A DNA stretch of 64,000 bases, from NCBI RefSeq assembly GCF_022539315.1, contig NC_066319.1, forward strand, positions 27,428,093 through 27,492,092, read 5' to 3'. The number at the start of each line of letters is the position of its first letter. Positions within the stretch are counted from its first letter, which is position 1. The position numbers and the translations under genes were made by a program. This DNA is from Serinus canaria (Eukaryota > Chordata > Aves > Passeriformes > Fringillidae). Below, in pieces: positions 42,000-53,400 of this stretch. The notes beneath the pieces were generated by a model. That model was not told where the DNA came from. It made no database searches and was given only the letters and a program-made list of their open reading frames with translations.

Positions 42000-42831
42000 T
42001 CAGCAGGGAAAGGGAAATCCATGGGCAGCAAGACTCCCCCTCTCAATGATCTCCCTGTTGCAGCAGCCACTGAACACGGTGCCTACCAAGCAGATTTTCA
42101 CCCTGTGTTCCCCTTGCACTCTCAGGCCTTGCTGGCCACTTCACATGGGCTCTGAAACTCCCTTGAAGCTCTGGCTGGGCAGGGACCAAGCAGGAGGCAC
42201 CACTGCTGTGCCTCCTTGTGTTCACTGGGAGACAATGAAGATCCTGCTCATCCCAGACCCTCTCAGGGGCTTCGGCACTGCAGAAATGAACTTGTTGGAG
42301 ACACAGAACACTGTGTTCTGTCAGCAGCGGGAGTTGCCCACTGGAAATCACCCCCCACATTTGTCCATCACCCCTGGGAAATATCTCCATGGAGTCAAGG
42401 TCCTCCCACAGCAGCACAGCAGGAATAGAGATCCTGCCATGGAGAAGCCCCATGTCACCACCAGGATATTGAGCATTACACATCCAGGGGTGCCACTTAG
42501 GTCCCAAGAGCACCCCCACAAACACACAGGTCAGCACCAAGGGAAACAGTTCCATCTCACAGCAGAAGATTTCCAGGAACAAAGCATTCCTGGGTTGTGT
42601 CACCCAGTTTCAGATTGAAAAGGGTTGGAGGGGGACTTCTGCCTGTTTTGTCAAGGGAACCCCTGTGGGCTCCCTTATGACCCATAACCCCTGGGGCTGC
42701 TCTTCCTGTGTATCAGGCCTTTGATTGCCCAGGGCCATTAGGAGTCCCAGAACTGAAGTTGAGATGAAGGGCGTGGCTGGCCTGGCCAGGATGCACTGTG
42801 GCACCTGTGATATCACAGCCCCAGTGTCACA
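42000..42831 (+). other. GC-richer upstream flank of the ITPRIPL1-like gene
   Basis: Composition is more GC-rich than the flanking DNA on the left. Long frames are open on both strands (about 42046-42618 plus and 42043-42603 minus), but neither encodes anything I recognise and they mirror each other. I take this as promoter-proximal sequence that may have been duplicated together with the gene. CCTGTGATATCACAG, a near-palindrome at about 42803-42817, lies just before the TATA box. Confidence 0.4.
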
Positions 42832-42842
42832 ATGGGGGCAGC

Positions 42843-42849
42843 TATAAAA
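42843..42849 (+). promoter_or_regulatory. TATA box of the ITPRIPL1-like gene
   Basis: TATAAAA in GC-rich context about 320 bp before the chosen start codon. Transcription would begin near 42873. The frame is open from here through the start codon, with an in-frame ATG at about 42896. An N-terminal extension, or a 5' UTR intron before 43162, is therefore possible. Confidence 0.6.
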
Positions 42850-43161
42850 CAAAGCAGCAGGGAGCACTGCCCCAGTACAGCCTCAGCAAGTGGCATGCTT
42901 GCATGCAGACAGGAGGCTGTGCTGAATACTGAGCGAAGGCTACGGCAGAAACGCAAGTACCCGGGGAGCCACTTCTTACTGTGCATCCAGAGGCCAGTCC
43001 CTCGTGGGAGTGTCTTTGGCAGAGCACAGTGCTACAGCTGGGGCAGTGGCACAGGCCTCGCAGCCTGGCAGCTGCCTGGCCCCCGCTTTCCTGACATCAG
43101 ATCCCTGGGGCTCTTATCCTCTCCCCATCCCCACTCAACCCCTGCTCACCTCCTTAAGGCC

Positions 43162-44544
43162 ATGCTCACCATTAAGTTCCTTTTCTTGCTCATGCAAGTC
43201 CTCCTCCAGTACCTGCAGCATGCCGGCGATGGGCTGGATGAGGCTGCACTGGAGCACATGCAGCAGCGTGCTGAGTATCTGAACCAGCAGATGACTCAGC
43301 TCATTCTGGAACTGGAGCAGAGCGGTGAGGCCTGGGGAGCTCTGCTCATGTGGCAGCTCTTGGCTATGACTGGAATCCTCATCCTCCTCTTGGCACTGCG
43401 CTTTGGACTCAAGAAAATTAGATGTGATCCAGACAAGAGTGACCAGAAGGAGGGCTCCAGCAGCAACTCGGTGAAGGAAGAAGAAGGACACAACATAGCT
43501 GCAAAGAAAGACATAGAAAGCAATGATGCAAATGTGGAAGAGGACAATAGGGATGGAAAGGAAGAAGGCAGCAACGTTGATGCAAAGGCAGAAAGCAGTG
43601 TTGGACATGAAGCAAAAGAAGGCTATGATGATGCAAAGGGAGAAGTAAACAACGATGAGGAAGTAGAGGAAGTCAATGCTGCTGGAAATGGAGAAGACAA
43701 AGGCGATGCAAATGAAGAAGATGACGACTGCAGCATCAAAAGGAACTTTGGAAGCTTTCCAGAAGAGCAGATACAGTTGCCTGTTCTGGGTCTGGACAAA
43801 GGCTGCACCATGATTATGGACCTGATGGACAAACTCATACATGTCTTTGGACAAGGCTTGTCCAACAGCTTCTACCCAGTGCCACAACAAGCCATTGGAG
43901 TGGGCACTGCCTTTGAAGGCGAGAGTTCCTGTGCACAAGATGTTGTGTACCGCATGCTTGTACCCCTGAGGCCCCCTCCAGGACATGCCTTCCACCTGGA
44001 GCTGGACACTGCAGAGATGCTCCAGAGGAAGTTTTGTGTCCGTGTGGAGCTGCTGTGCACTTGCACAAGGGAGAGGCTGGGGAAGGACATGCTGTGTTTC
44101 CTCCACCACCCTGAGGAGGAGCTGAAAATGAAACAGGACCCCAGCCTCCTGCACACCCTCTGCACTGGTTCCTATCTAGATGTGGAGAAAACTGTCCACT
44201 GGTTTTATCGATTCATGAGAATAGCCTGGATGCTTTTGCCTCAGTCCTGTCAATGGCGTTTAACGTTGCAGCCCTGCAGCCGCTCCTGTAAATTTCACCT
44301 AAGCAAAGAAAAGGAAAGCTTCATGGTTGAGGTGATCTTTGGAGTGCGACAAGGAGACTCAGATATCTTTGTGGGCAGCCAGACTGCAGAAGTAGGCGTC
44401 CCAAGCACAACGTGGCTTGAGACTTATGCTGTGGCAGAGGAAAAATTCTTCAGGCATATTTCCAGACAGGCCCTTCAGTTGGCACTGCAAATTCCTGCAG
44501 CTCCTCAGCAGCATCCTGAGGGGTTGAGATTTTTCCAGCAATGA
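43162..44544 (+). CDS. ITPRIPL1: ITPRIPL1-like protein, open part (C-terminally cut)
   Basis: The surviving frame encodes 460 residues from the ATG at 43162, chosen because MLTIKFLFLLMQVLLQYLQH followed by DELD-like and HMQQRAEYL segments matches the family N-terminus; the frame is open upstream but that part is not family-like. Order: signal-like hydrophobic start (residues 1-17), short coiled stretch (about 25-54), transmembrane segment (about 60-82), acidic Asp/Glu/Asn-rich linker (about 90-192), then the Mab-21-like domain (about 195-440) with blocks such as PVPQQAIGVGTAFEGES and GSYLDVEKTVHWFYRF. ITPRIP proteins are single-pass membrane proteins; ITPRIP itself modulates the IP3 receptor, and the biochemical role of the L1-like copies is not established. 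The last family-like block, FFRHISRQA, is followed by out-of-frame sequence and TGA at 44542. Confidence 0.88.
   Translation: MLTIKFLFLLMQVLLQYLQHAGDGLDEAALEHMQQRAEYLNQQMTQLILELEQSGEAWGALLMWQLLAMTGILILLLALRFGLKKIRCDPDKSDQKEGSSSNSVKEEEGHNIAAKKDIESNDANVEEDNRDGKEEGSNVDAKAESSVGHEAKEGYDDAKGEVNNDEEVEEVNAAGNGEDKGDANEEDDDCSIKRNFGSFPEEQIQLPVLGLDKGCTMIMDLMDKLIHVFGQGLSNSFYPVPQQAIGVGTAFEGESSCAQDVVYRMLVPLRPPPGHAFHLELDTAEMLQRKFCVRVELLCTCTRERLGKDMLCFLHHPEEELKMKQDPSLLHTLCTGSYLDVEKTVHWFYRFMRIAWMLLPQSCQWRLTLQPCSRSCKFHLSKEKESFMVEVIFGVRQGDSDIFVGSQTAEVGVPSTTWLETYAVAEEKFFRHISRQALQLALQIPAAPQQHPEGLRFFQQ
43525..43712 (+). repeat. Degenerate in-frame repeats in the acidic linker
   Basis: GATGCAAA recurs at 43525 (GATGCAAA), 43579, 43630 and 43705, with a GAAGCAAA variant at 43609. 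All spacings are multiples of three, giving repeated DAN/DAK/EAK peptides within the Asp/Glu/Asn/Gly-rich linker. Confidence 0.7.
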
Positions 44545-44967
44545 CAGTGGTGAAGTACACCACTGAAGACAGTGGTGATGTACCTGCTGAACACCGTACC
44601 CCTGACACGGCGGCGCAGGAGGGATTTCCAGCAGAGACTGATGGATATCCTGAAGTACCTCCGCTGCTCACTGGACATAAAACAGCTTAACCACTTCATC
44701 ATATGCAACAAGAGGCTTCCTGAGGAGATCAGTTTGCCCTCTGACTTCCAGGTGGCTCAACCACCCAACCTCTTCCAGCACCTGGCCAGCAATCCAGATG
44801 CCCACACCAAGGCCGTGCAGGAGTAAGTTCACTGCACGAGTAAGTTCGCTGCTGTTTGAGCTGCATCGGCTCAAACAACTGCTGGTCCACAGCCATTGAA
44901 AGAGATCCTTGTGCACAGAGCTGTGCTTCTGGGGACTCTTGACAGACCCTGTCTATATGAACCTCCC

Positions 44968-45206
44968 GTAGTTAGTGCATTTACAGTATATATTAGTACC
45001 CTGTAATTAGTGCATTTGCTATACTTACTAATACCCTCTAGTTATTGAATTTACTATATATATTGGAACTCTCTAGTTAGTGCTTTTGCTACATATATTA
45101 ACACACTCTAGTTAGAGAATTTACTATATACATATGTTAGGACACTCTAGGTAGTGCTTTTACTCTATATATTAATGCCCTCTAGTTAGTGCATTCCAGA
45201 ACCCTC
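44968..45206. repeat. 35-bp minisatellite in the ITPRIPL1-like 3' region
   Basis: Seven units of the type CTAGTTAGTGCATTTACTAT plus ATATTAATACCCT start at 44968, 45003, 45038, 45073, 45108, 45147 and 45182. Spacing is exactly 35 bp except once (39). The last unit is partial. The array lies between the coding remnant and the poly(A) signal. Confidence 0.93.
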
Positions 45207-45220
45207 TTTGTTATTGTTTC

Positions 45221-45226
45221 AATAAA
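45221..45226 (+). terminator. Polyadenylation signal of the ITPRIPL1-like gene
   Basis: AATAAA, followed within about 25 bp by a TGGATGGTG GT-rich element, the usual arrangement of a cleavage site. There is no genomic poly(A) tract after it. Confidence 0.65.
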
Positions 45227-47398
45227 CAGGAATATTTCAGTATCTGGATGGTGCGAGCTCTCCTTTAACTCAACCAGACCTAGAGCATTTGTAAATTTCA
45301 CTAGTTGTGAATCTGTGACTGGCTGGAGTAGGCACTCTTATTAGCAAGCGTTTTTTAATAAACACACACAATTCTCACTACCTACTGCTTACAGCCTGTC
45401 ATTGCACAGGCTCTCCATGTCTCCCTTGCATACAAGCTCAAGTTTACTTTGCATAGCCGCCTTTTCTGCCTCAAGCTGGGGAGATGGATGCTATATCCAG
45501 GTCCTATGACAATTGTGGTAACTCGGTCTGTGAAGTTTTTGAAGCTCTGAGTACAAATAATACAGCATGGGCAAGATCAGAACATAGAGAGATAAAGCAA
45601 AAGCATTTCTCCTTCCAGAGTATAAACTAAACCCTTACAGCATATTCTCCTTTTAATGATAGAAGCATGGTAATATAATCTATATTCATCAAGATGACAA
45701 AGTGCTAGAGATGAAGATCCTCCCTTGTAGAGCACCAGTCATCCTCTGTAGAATGCTGAGGAGAAGCATAGGCAGCATCTGCCAAGCTGATCCTCGTCTC
45801 ATGTCAGCAGAGAGTTGCTCACTAAAGCACTCCCTAAAAGCTAGAAATCAATAATTAGCAAAACCCCAAACCTTATATGTCGTCACAACTAAGGGAATTT
45901 GTATTTGAAGCCTCTCAAACTCATGGCTTCCTCTGAATAGCAAAAGAAGGGAAATTTTTTAAACAGTCTTCAAATCACGCAACACACGGTTTAATAATTT
46001 CCAGGGTTTTCAAAGAGGATGTATCATGGTACAATCTTGCTGGTCATAACATCAGTTGTGGTCATGCAGTTACTTAAATGCCTCAAGGAAAGCAACTGGA
46101 GCTTTGTTAGTGATTGCTGGGCTTGAACTCCACAAACCTCCTGAAGATAGGTTATTTATGGTATAGATAAAAGTATCCCCTTCTCTCTTATTTTTTCATT
46201 GGTTGTTGTCTCTGTTGTTTCAGCAATCTCTCCTGTTACTGCACTCAGGAAGCTTGCACAGGACTCACAGGAAATTCCTCTCTATTATTTGGCATCCTGC
46301 AGACCATATACAATGTAACTCATCTTCTCACAAAGAAATACACAAACTTCACCTCCTCCATCTATTTTCATAGGGAAATCTTCCCATTCTCCAAATTGTT
46401 CTTATTATCTGTTTTGAAGGAATTCTATGTTTTGTGGATATATTTTGATGGGTAGCCAGACCTAAGGGCTTCATGCTGGGAGAAGATGAGGTATTTTTCC
46501 AGTGGCAGCTGTATTCTTCACCCTCCCGGGGCAGTGGCTGGGTTTTCTGCTAGTTAACATTAAAAAAAAAAATTTTTCAGAATGTGATTTTCTTTCTGGT
46601 TCCCTGGCTTCCCAGCCCCAGAGGGAGTTTTCTCTACCAGATATAGGGAGAAGCCTGGGAGCAGCTAAGATGGGGCTACAAGAAAAAGGGACTTCAGAGT
46701 CAGGAGAAGCAGTACCACATCCCCTCCTTGCTGTGCTGCAGCTCCTCCAGAGATGCCACAGTCCTGGGACAATGGCCAAAATTGCAATTACTTTGCAGAG
46801 ACTGGCAAACTCCACACATTGCCCGACCTAATGGAGAACATCAACAGCTCCACCTGCCAAACAGCAACGTGCAAGTTTTTGGCTGTTGGTATGAGCTCTC
46901 CACTTCTGGAACTGAATCTCTGTAGTCTGAATACCGCAAACCAGCATGAGACTCCTTGTGTCTAAAGAGAAGGGTGTTAAATCATTGCTAATGGCAGAAA
47001 CACACTTTCATCCTCCCCACTAACCATTTTGAGGACAAATAAATGCAACTACTCCCAGAAAAGCTACAATTAACTATTTCTGAAACTATTTTCCTTCTTT
47101 ATATATCAACAGGAAAATAAGTTTTCTCTCCTTGATATGGTAATTTAAGCATTCTAATTTGTGATGTCACAGAAAGGCATATCTTAGAATAAAGCTTCAG
47201 TGTCTCATACTGTGCTAGATTTGTGAAGAAATAAATTTTCAAATGAACATTTTTGTGCTTTGCTTTCATAATGGGTGGGATTATTTCTTTAGTACTTCAA
47301 GTAGCTGGGGAGAAGAAAACCCTATCCCTCTTATCCCCTCAGGGCCCCTGAATCCCAACCAAAAAGGGTAAATACAAAACCACTAGAAAAAGAATTCA

Positions 47399-47450
47399 TT
47401 TTCTAACATCCTTTATTTTCTAACATCCTATTTAACATTTTCTAACATCC
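47399..47450. repeat. Three-unit short tandem repeat
   Basis: TTTTCTAACATCC occurs at 47399, 47416 and 47438, with 4-9 bp spacers. Confidence 0.8.
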
Positions 47451-50400
47451 TTTACTTATAGGGACAGACCGGTTATCTTTTCCTTGAATTTATTTGGGGA
47501 TTGACTAAACACAGCATGTATCAGACATTATGTCTCTGTCTTTCTTACCACTCTTCTAGAGAAGCTAAAAACTGGAATACACATGTATTCTGTTCTGATC
47601 ATTCCTGGACAACATATCAAAATATAGGTTCTCAGGGACAGCAGTAGAACCTAAAAGTTCAGAGAATCATTTCCTAAGGTTCCAGTTCTTACCAGATCTT
47701 GCAAAACCTGTCTCACCCATCCAGAAGGCAGGCTGAGAGCCTGCCATCAGCCTTACTCTTGCTCTGATTCAATGATGATTTGATACTTTGCAAAACACTG
47801 AAGCGAAAGAAACTAAAATTGCTTTTCTGCTTGCTGAAGAAGATGTATTAACAGTGCATTGTCATAGTAAACTATGGATGAGAAATGCTGTATTCTTATC
47901 TCACAAACATCATTCATCTGGAACATATCTCCATCATTCTTGAAGTGCAAGAATGCACTTTAAAACAGAGCAAGAAGAAAAAATATAGGCAACCGGGAAT
48001 ATTATAAGATGCTCTAATTAAAAAAGGAGCATCTTAATCCAGCTCTGGTCCAAGGAGAGAACAGACTTATTGGCCCAAATGAAATGCAGCAGCAAAGCAG
48101 CAGGTGAGATTCCACTGCAGCATTCAGTTGAAGAAGCATGGGCTGGGAAATAGAAGCTGGGTGAGGAAACACAAGTTGATGACAAGTCCTGATACATACC
48201 ACCTTGCCCAAATGAAAGGCTCATTAACCCCAACAAGACATAACAGAAGTTTGTTAATTTACTCAAAATGTATGCCCCAGAGAAGTACCTTCAGGAGTGT
48301 GTTTGTTAGTTTGATTTTCATTCAAGAAAGAATGACACAAGTACAGACAATTGTTATGGCTCATAACTACTAATTTTGATTTGAGCAAAGGTGTAAACCT
48401 CACTGCTCCAGGGAAAAGTCTTTGCTCTCAACTTTTGCTACCGGTCAGAGTTGCAGGGCCTCATTGTGCTCACAGTGCCTTGGCCCTGTGAAACCGGGCC
48501 CTTCCCAGGCACAGCAGGTACACCTAATGCCACACCTCTCCAAACCCCGTCCCTGCAATGCACATACATGTAGGTACACACTCTGACTACTCTCTTGTCC
48601 TATTTGAGGCCTGCAAAAATCATGATGCAAGCACTCATAAATACTTAATAATAGTCCTAAAAACTGCTCTAACAGGCACAATATTGAACAACAATATTGA
48701 AGATAACATCTCTCCAAAACTGGAATTGTAGAGAAAAAGGTAGGTGTCTCTGACCAAAATCCCCTTAGCCTGGTGACAGTTTTGTATGGGGGATGTGCTG
48801 AGCAACTGTTTAAATGTCCAGCTTATGCAAGGTGAGCTTGGTGCCAAACAGTACTGTGTGGAACACTGGGGACACCAGTGATTTTGGCCATCACTGTTAA
48901 AAGCAGAACTGATAATTTAAACTGTCCTGTATTTTTTTAAACTTGGTTTTAATAGCTAAAGCCCTTCAGAACATAATTAATGTTTATATATCCACTCTTG
49001 AGAGCAAATTAATCAGTTCCTCAAAAAGACCGTTAAGTTTTTTGCCTCTGTGCATTGTAACCAATTATGAATCCAAGATTCACAGCTATTAGCTTCACCT
49101 AGAAATTCAGAAGTTGCCAATATATTAATTTTAATTTAATAAAGGATTAACAAAAGATGGACAAATCAATTCTGATGGAATAAGAAATTATTTTTTATTA
49201 AATATTAAAAATAGCACAATTAGAAGTAGGAATGTCTAAGTCTCTCTCTTTAAGTAGTTTTCACCTCATTCAAACTGACTTGGTATATCCATTTTATTCC
49301 ACAGAAAAGTCAAAATGATTCCAAGGTACAGATGGATTGTGTTTTTAAGTGTATACTGCACAATTTATATGTCATAGACGACATAAACCATAGCAGTTCT
49401 TGCTCTGTGTTTGGGGATTCTAACAACCGAAGCACTGAATCACAGAAAAATAGGAAAAAAAATCAATAGATGTTGGAATATCTATCTCAAATAAGAGGTG
49501 GAAATGTGCAAGGAAGAGTGTGCATAGAGCTGCCTTTCATTTTTTTCTTAAACTGAAGTCACAATGCACAATGTGTGATGTCATAAAAAACCCTATTTCT
49601 AATATTTCTTTCTCTGTTGAGATTTCCTGGTAACAATCACAATATCACAATACCAACACTGCAGGCCAGATGCTCTGTTTCCATATTCTACCCTTGCAAT
49701 TAATTGATCTATGCTTGCTTACAGTTTGGAATCACACTTCATGTTTTCATTACATTAAAATATAATTAATATGCTCTAAGTTGCGTTTTTAAGGGGTATA
49801 ACTGGCTAATCAGAGTTTATTGAAGAAGGCAGTGTTTGCTTTCCAAGGTACATTTACTTTAATGAATAGAGGCTCTACAAGCTGCAGGACATGGATGTAA
49901 GGGATTGGTACTGACTCAGTTTCCTTACGTATTCCTCTCTAGCTTTCTTTCTGTGCTTCCCCATATCTTTTGAATGCAAATCATGAATAAGGTCAGATGA
50001 TGTCTATAGCATAAGCATAGACATTACAAAAATCCCCTTTTGCACTTTACACTGCAATAAACAGCCAAACTCCTTTTGCTCAAAAACTGGGCCAGAGAGT
50101 GAGAGATGGAGGATTGGAGAGAGAAAGAAAGTGGGAGAGAGATTAAACAGCCTCTGGTATCCAATGCCTACGGATGACAGTTTCAAAAATATTTCTGGGG
50201 ATATACTTGGCAGGCAGTAGCCTGCAATTTCCTTCTAGATACATATAAACAGCAAAAGCACACAAACAGATTCTTTTTATAAGAGATATAATTATCTTAA
50301 TTTTCATGCATGTACAAAGATAATTTACAAACTAGCTAAGGCACAGCTCCCATCACTGGCCCCTTCCTCCTCCCTCCCCACCCAGGGTAACCTCCTGGAA

Positions 50401-53400
50401 AGCAGCTGGTACTCGTGAAGTGGAAAGTCAGGACTTAAGACCAAACCTCTTGGCATGACAAACTGGAGTGGTTCATGATCCCCCTGTCCTTTCACAGCAC
50501 CTGCTATCCCAAAGTTTCAGACGGGGTCCTGGAGTCCTGAGAGATTTAGGAGATGAGTTCTCAATGATTTTAAAAAGATGTGAGTTCCTCTGTGCTCCAA
50601 GACTGATCCTCTGAAAATCCTGCAGTCACAGATGCAAAACAATTAAAAACCAATTGACAATTTCCTACATTGTGCAGAGTCAGTTTGTCTCTGGGCTTGA
50701 AATCTAATTCCTCAGGAGAAAAATACTTTTTCTTTGCCTGAAAAATTTACAGGCATCCAAGAGAAAAGGAATTGGGGGGTCTGAGACAGAATAGATGCAA
50801 CCAACTTCTGATGGCTTCCATGCCAGCTGTGCAGGAGAAGTGCACAGCCAACCCTTCCTTCTGATCTGTGCTGGACACCCAGCTCAGGGAGCTGAGGGAA
50901 GAAAAGAGGGGCAGAGGCTAAGGGGAGAGAAGACACAGCAGCAAGGGAAGGGGAGTGAGGTGTACAGTTCTTTGGGAGGAAGTCCTGGCCTGGGGGGAGG
51001 TAGTGAAGCAGAGGAAAAGCATAAAGGAAGAGGCTCATTGGTATGGCCGTACTGCAGTGGCTCCAGGCTGGCTGAGGAAGCTTTGCTTCAATGTATTGCA
51101 GATCATCTCTGCTGTCTGAGATGCTGCCACTGGTTCTGTCAGCAACTTTATCTGAGGATAAAAAACAAAGTCAGGAGAAGAGGGGAAGTAAGGATGCAGG
51201 GAGCTAGCTGCCTCCTGCCACCTTCTAACATCAAATGGCTGCAAGAGTCCAGCCTGGGAAGCCTTTGAAGTGCAATTGATCTCATAAGCTACTGAAGTGG
51301 GCAAACCTTTTTCATTTAAAAAAAAAAATTATCATCAAACTAATCTTACCACTGCAAATGCAAAGCCATATTTTATGAGTGGAAGTCAAGACCTGCTGAA
51401 TCCAGCAAAAGAATACTCAGAAGAATACCTGGGCTGTATGAAATGAGCAGGAAGAGGAACAGCAGTGTTCTTCATGGCTTTTCTCCCAGTTCCAAGGATT
51501 TTCCATATGTCACAATCCTTGCCAATCATTTGAAATGTAGGTAGCTCTGGATCACCTCAAGAGCAGTGCACATAAAACAAGGAGACTCATGAAACTAAGA
51601 GTCAACTTCACTGCCCTTCTTAAACTCTTCATACCACTCATGTTTCAGCAGTGCATGGATTTCATGTAGGAATGATAAGTGTGTCTTACCAGTCTGGATG
51701 TTGATTCAACTTTTTTTTTTGACCTGACATACTACTAGCTCACAAAAAAAAACCCCATGTAGCTGTAAACAGGCTGAATTCAACAAGAAGTTTAATCTCA
51801 CACAAATGACTGTCACACTGTGAACCCTCAGATGTATGTACAAAAAGTACAATTGCAATTAAATTGTGAGATAGTAACTCAGAAAGCAGACTTATAAGTA
51901 ACATGTCCACTGAATTAACTAACCTCCTAGCTACATGAATGAACAGTAATTATAGGTATCATGAAACAGAGTCACAGAGTGTAACTGCTCTGTAATTATA
52001 TTTACTGTATGAAAGAGTGACCCAGTATTACACTGATAAATGAGATGAAAAGCAGAAGAAAAATCCCAGCTCAGGATCCAAGCAGGTGGAACAAAGCCAC
52101 AATGATACCTATTCTGCAGCTTTTACTGCCTTACCATGTCCTGCCAGAGGAATATTCCACACATCTCTGGAGGGACAGTGCTGGCACATGTGTCAGTACT
52201 GGGGTAACATGTACACTGCTCTGCGTTAGTGTCATCTCTGGAATCATTACCCTGAGCTACCAGCAGTGATAGGCAAACTCCATAATAGGAGTAAACTGCC
52301 AGCCACACAAATTCAAAATTTTCCCTGCAGTATATTTGGTTCTATCAAGTTTAATGTTAAATGCACATTTACTGGGCTAATGTCAAGGTACTCTGCCCCT
52401 CCTGGTCATTTCTGCCTAAAGATAAAGAACTGGAAGGAGGAAAAGACATTGTTTTTTGTTGGGTTTATGATTCTTGGGTTTAATATATTGCTTTTGCATT
52501 AGCAAAACCTTGCTGTTTATCTCTGACCTTTTCAGATGGAAGACCTTTTCAGAAGAGGCATGGGAAACACCTAAATACACATTAAAAAAAAAAGAGAACT
52601 GGGAGAAAAGAAAGCATGGGAAAGTAGTCTCCAAAGAATAGAGACAGGATAGGAGAAGGAAATGAAGGGAGTCTGGTCAAGTACATCCCAATAGGACTTA
52701 CAGATGCCCCCTCTAAATCCCATACATTTCCAGTCACAAGCATGGCATGCTTTTTGCCTCTATTCCTAAACCCAAAAGAAGCTGTTTGAACTTGTGTAAC
52801 ACTGCCATCCAGTGCTGCTGGTGTGCCCCAGGCTGCAGCCCCTCCTCTGCACCCTGAGTGAGCCCATCTGAGAGAAAGGCCACCATCTCAGCAGGGCCCA
52901 GTTATCACCATCCTTGGGGCAATCTTCCAAGCTGTATTCACTTACCTGTGGAAGTCCTGGCATGACTCTAACCTACTGGCTGAAGAGAATTGGAAGGCAC
53001 AGCTATCTTCAGTCACTGAGACCTCTGAAGCACTGTAGATCACATCTTCTCAAAAGGTGAACCCATCCACACACTTTCACCTCTGTTCTCCAGTCTTTTA
53101 ACAACTCTAGAAGGAAGGATTCATATTTGATAAATATAATGCTAACAAGTTGCTTTCTCTTGGGCTTGAGAACTGTGATGTAACTGCTGTCCTTCTTCTG
53201 GGAAGGGGCATGGTTCTTCAGCCCACAAGGGAGACAGAATAACAGAATAACATGAGGATGTTGGTTAGGTTTTACTCTAATGGCCAACACAGTTAAATTT
53301 CAGGAGAGGCAGATTTCCTATTTTTTTAAATAAATAAAATTTTCATGTCCCTCAAGCAGCCAGAAGGGATATTCTCAGCCATTTTCCAGTGTGGCCCTGG

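Larger units (their letters stand above)
27811..42000. other. Region upstream of RGS6, no gene seen
   Basis: About 14 kb of AT-rich DNA between the RGS6 CpG island and the ITPRIPL1-like block. It contains the old CR1 fragment at 35765-36345, a small tandem repeat at 36586-36656 and the (TTCA)n array at 40007-40081. Frames of 60-100 codons are scattered on both strands but show no domain or family resemblance. Alternative 5' exons of RGS6 or non-coding transcripts cannot be excluded by eye. Confidence 0.6.
43162..44899 (+). pseudogene. ITPRIPL1: Full extent of the ITPRIPL1-like copy, with broken C-terminus
   Basis: Family homology continues beyond the first stop. At about 44479 it jumps from frame 1 to frame 2 (FLQLLSSILRG, stopped by TGA at 44525), shifts again after a 16-nt insertion between 44540 and 44555 and one extra A at 44562, then returns to frame 1 for LKTVVMYLLNTVPL and LPEEISLPSDFQ, up to TAA at 44824. 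A second local duplication (GAGTAAGTTC at 44821 and 44838) precedes the family-like end SLLFELHRLKQLL, read in frame 2 up to TGA at 44897. At least three disabling changes lie within 420 nt while the first 1,320 nt are intact. This favours a young pseudogene, a truncated but expressed copy, or local assembly error. Confidence 0.75.

Noticed and set aside
42043..42618. Two overlapping frames of about 190 codons on opposite strands
   Set aside because: They mirror each other, have no signal, domain or repeat pattern of known proteins, and sit in promoter-like flank sequence.
43135..44154. 339-codon frame on the minus strand opposite the ITPRIPL1-like gene
   Set aside because: It is the antisense shadow of the coding frame; its Leu/Phe/Ser-rich middle mirrors the acidic linker and it matches no family.
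50795..51268. 157-codon plus-strand frame
   Set aside because: Gly/Ser/Glu-rich low-complexity product from a GA-rich stretch, without promoter, splice or family evidence.
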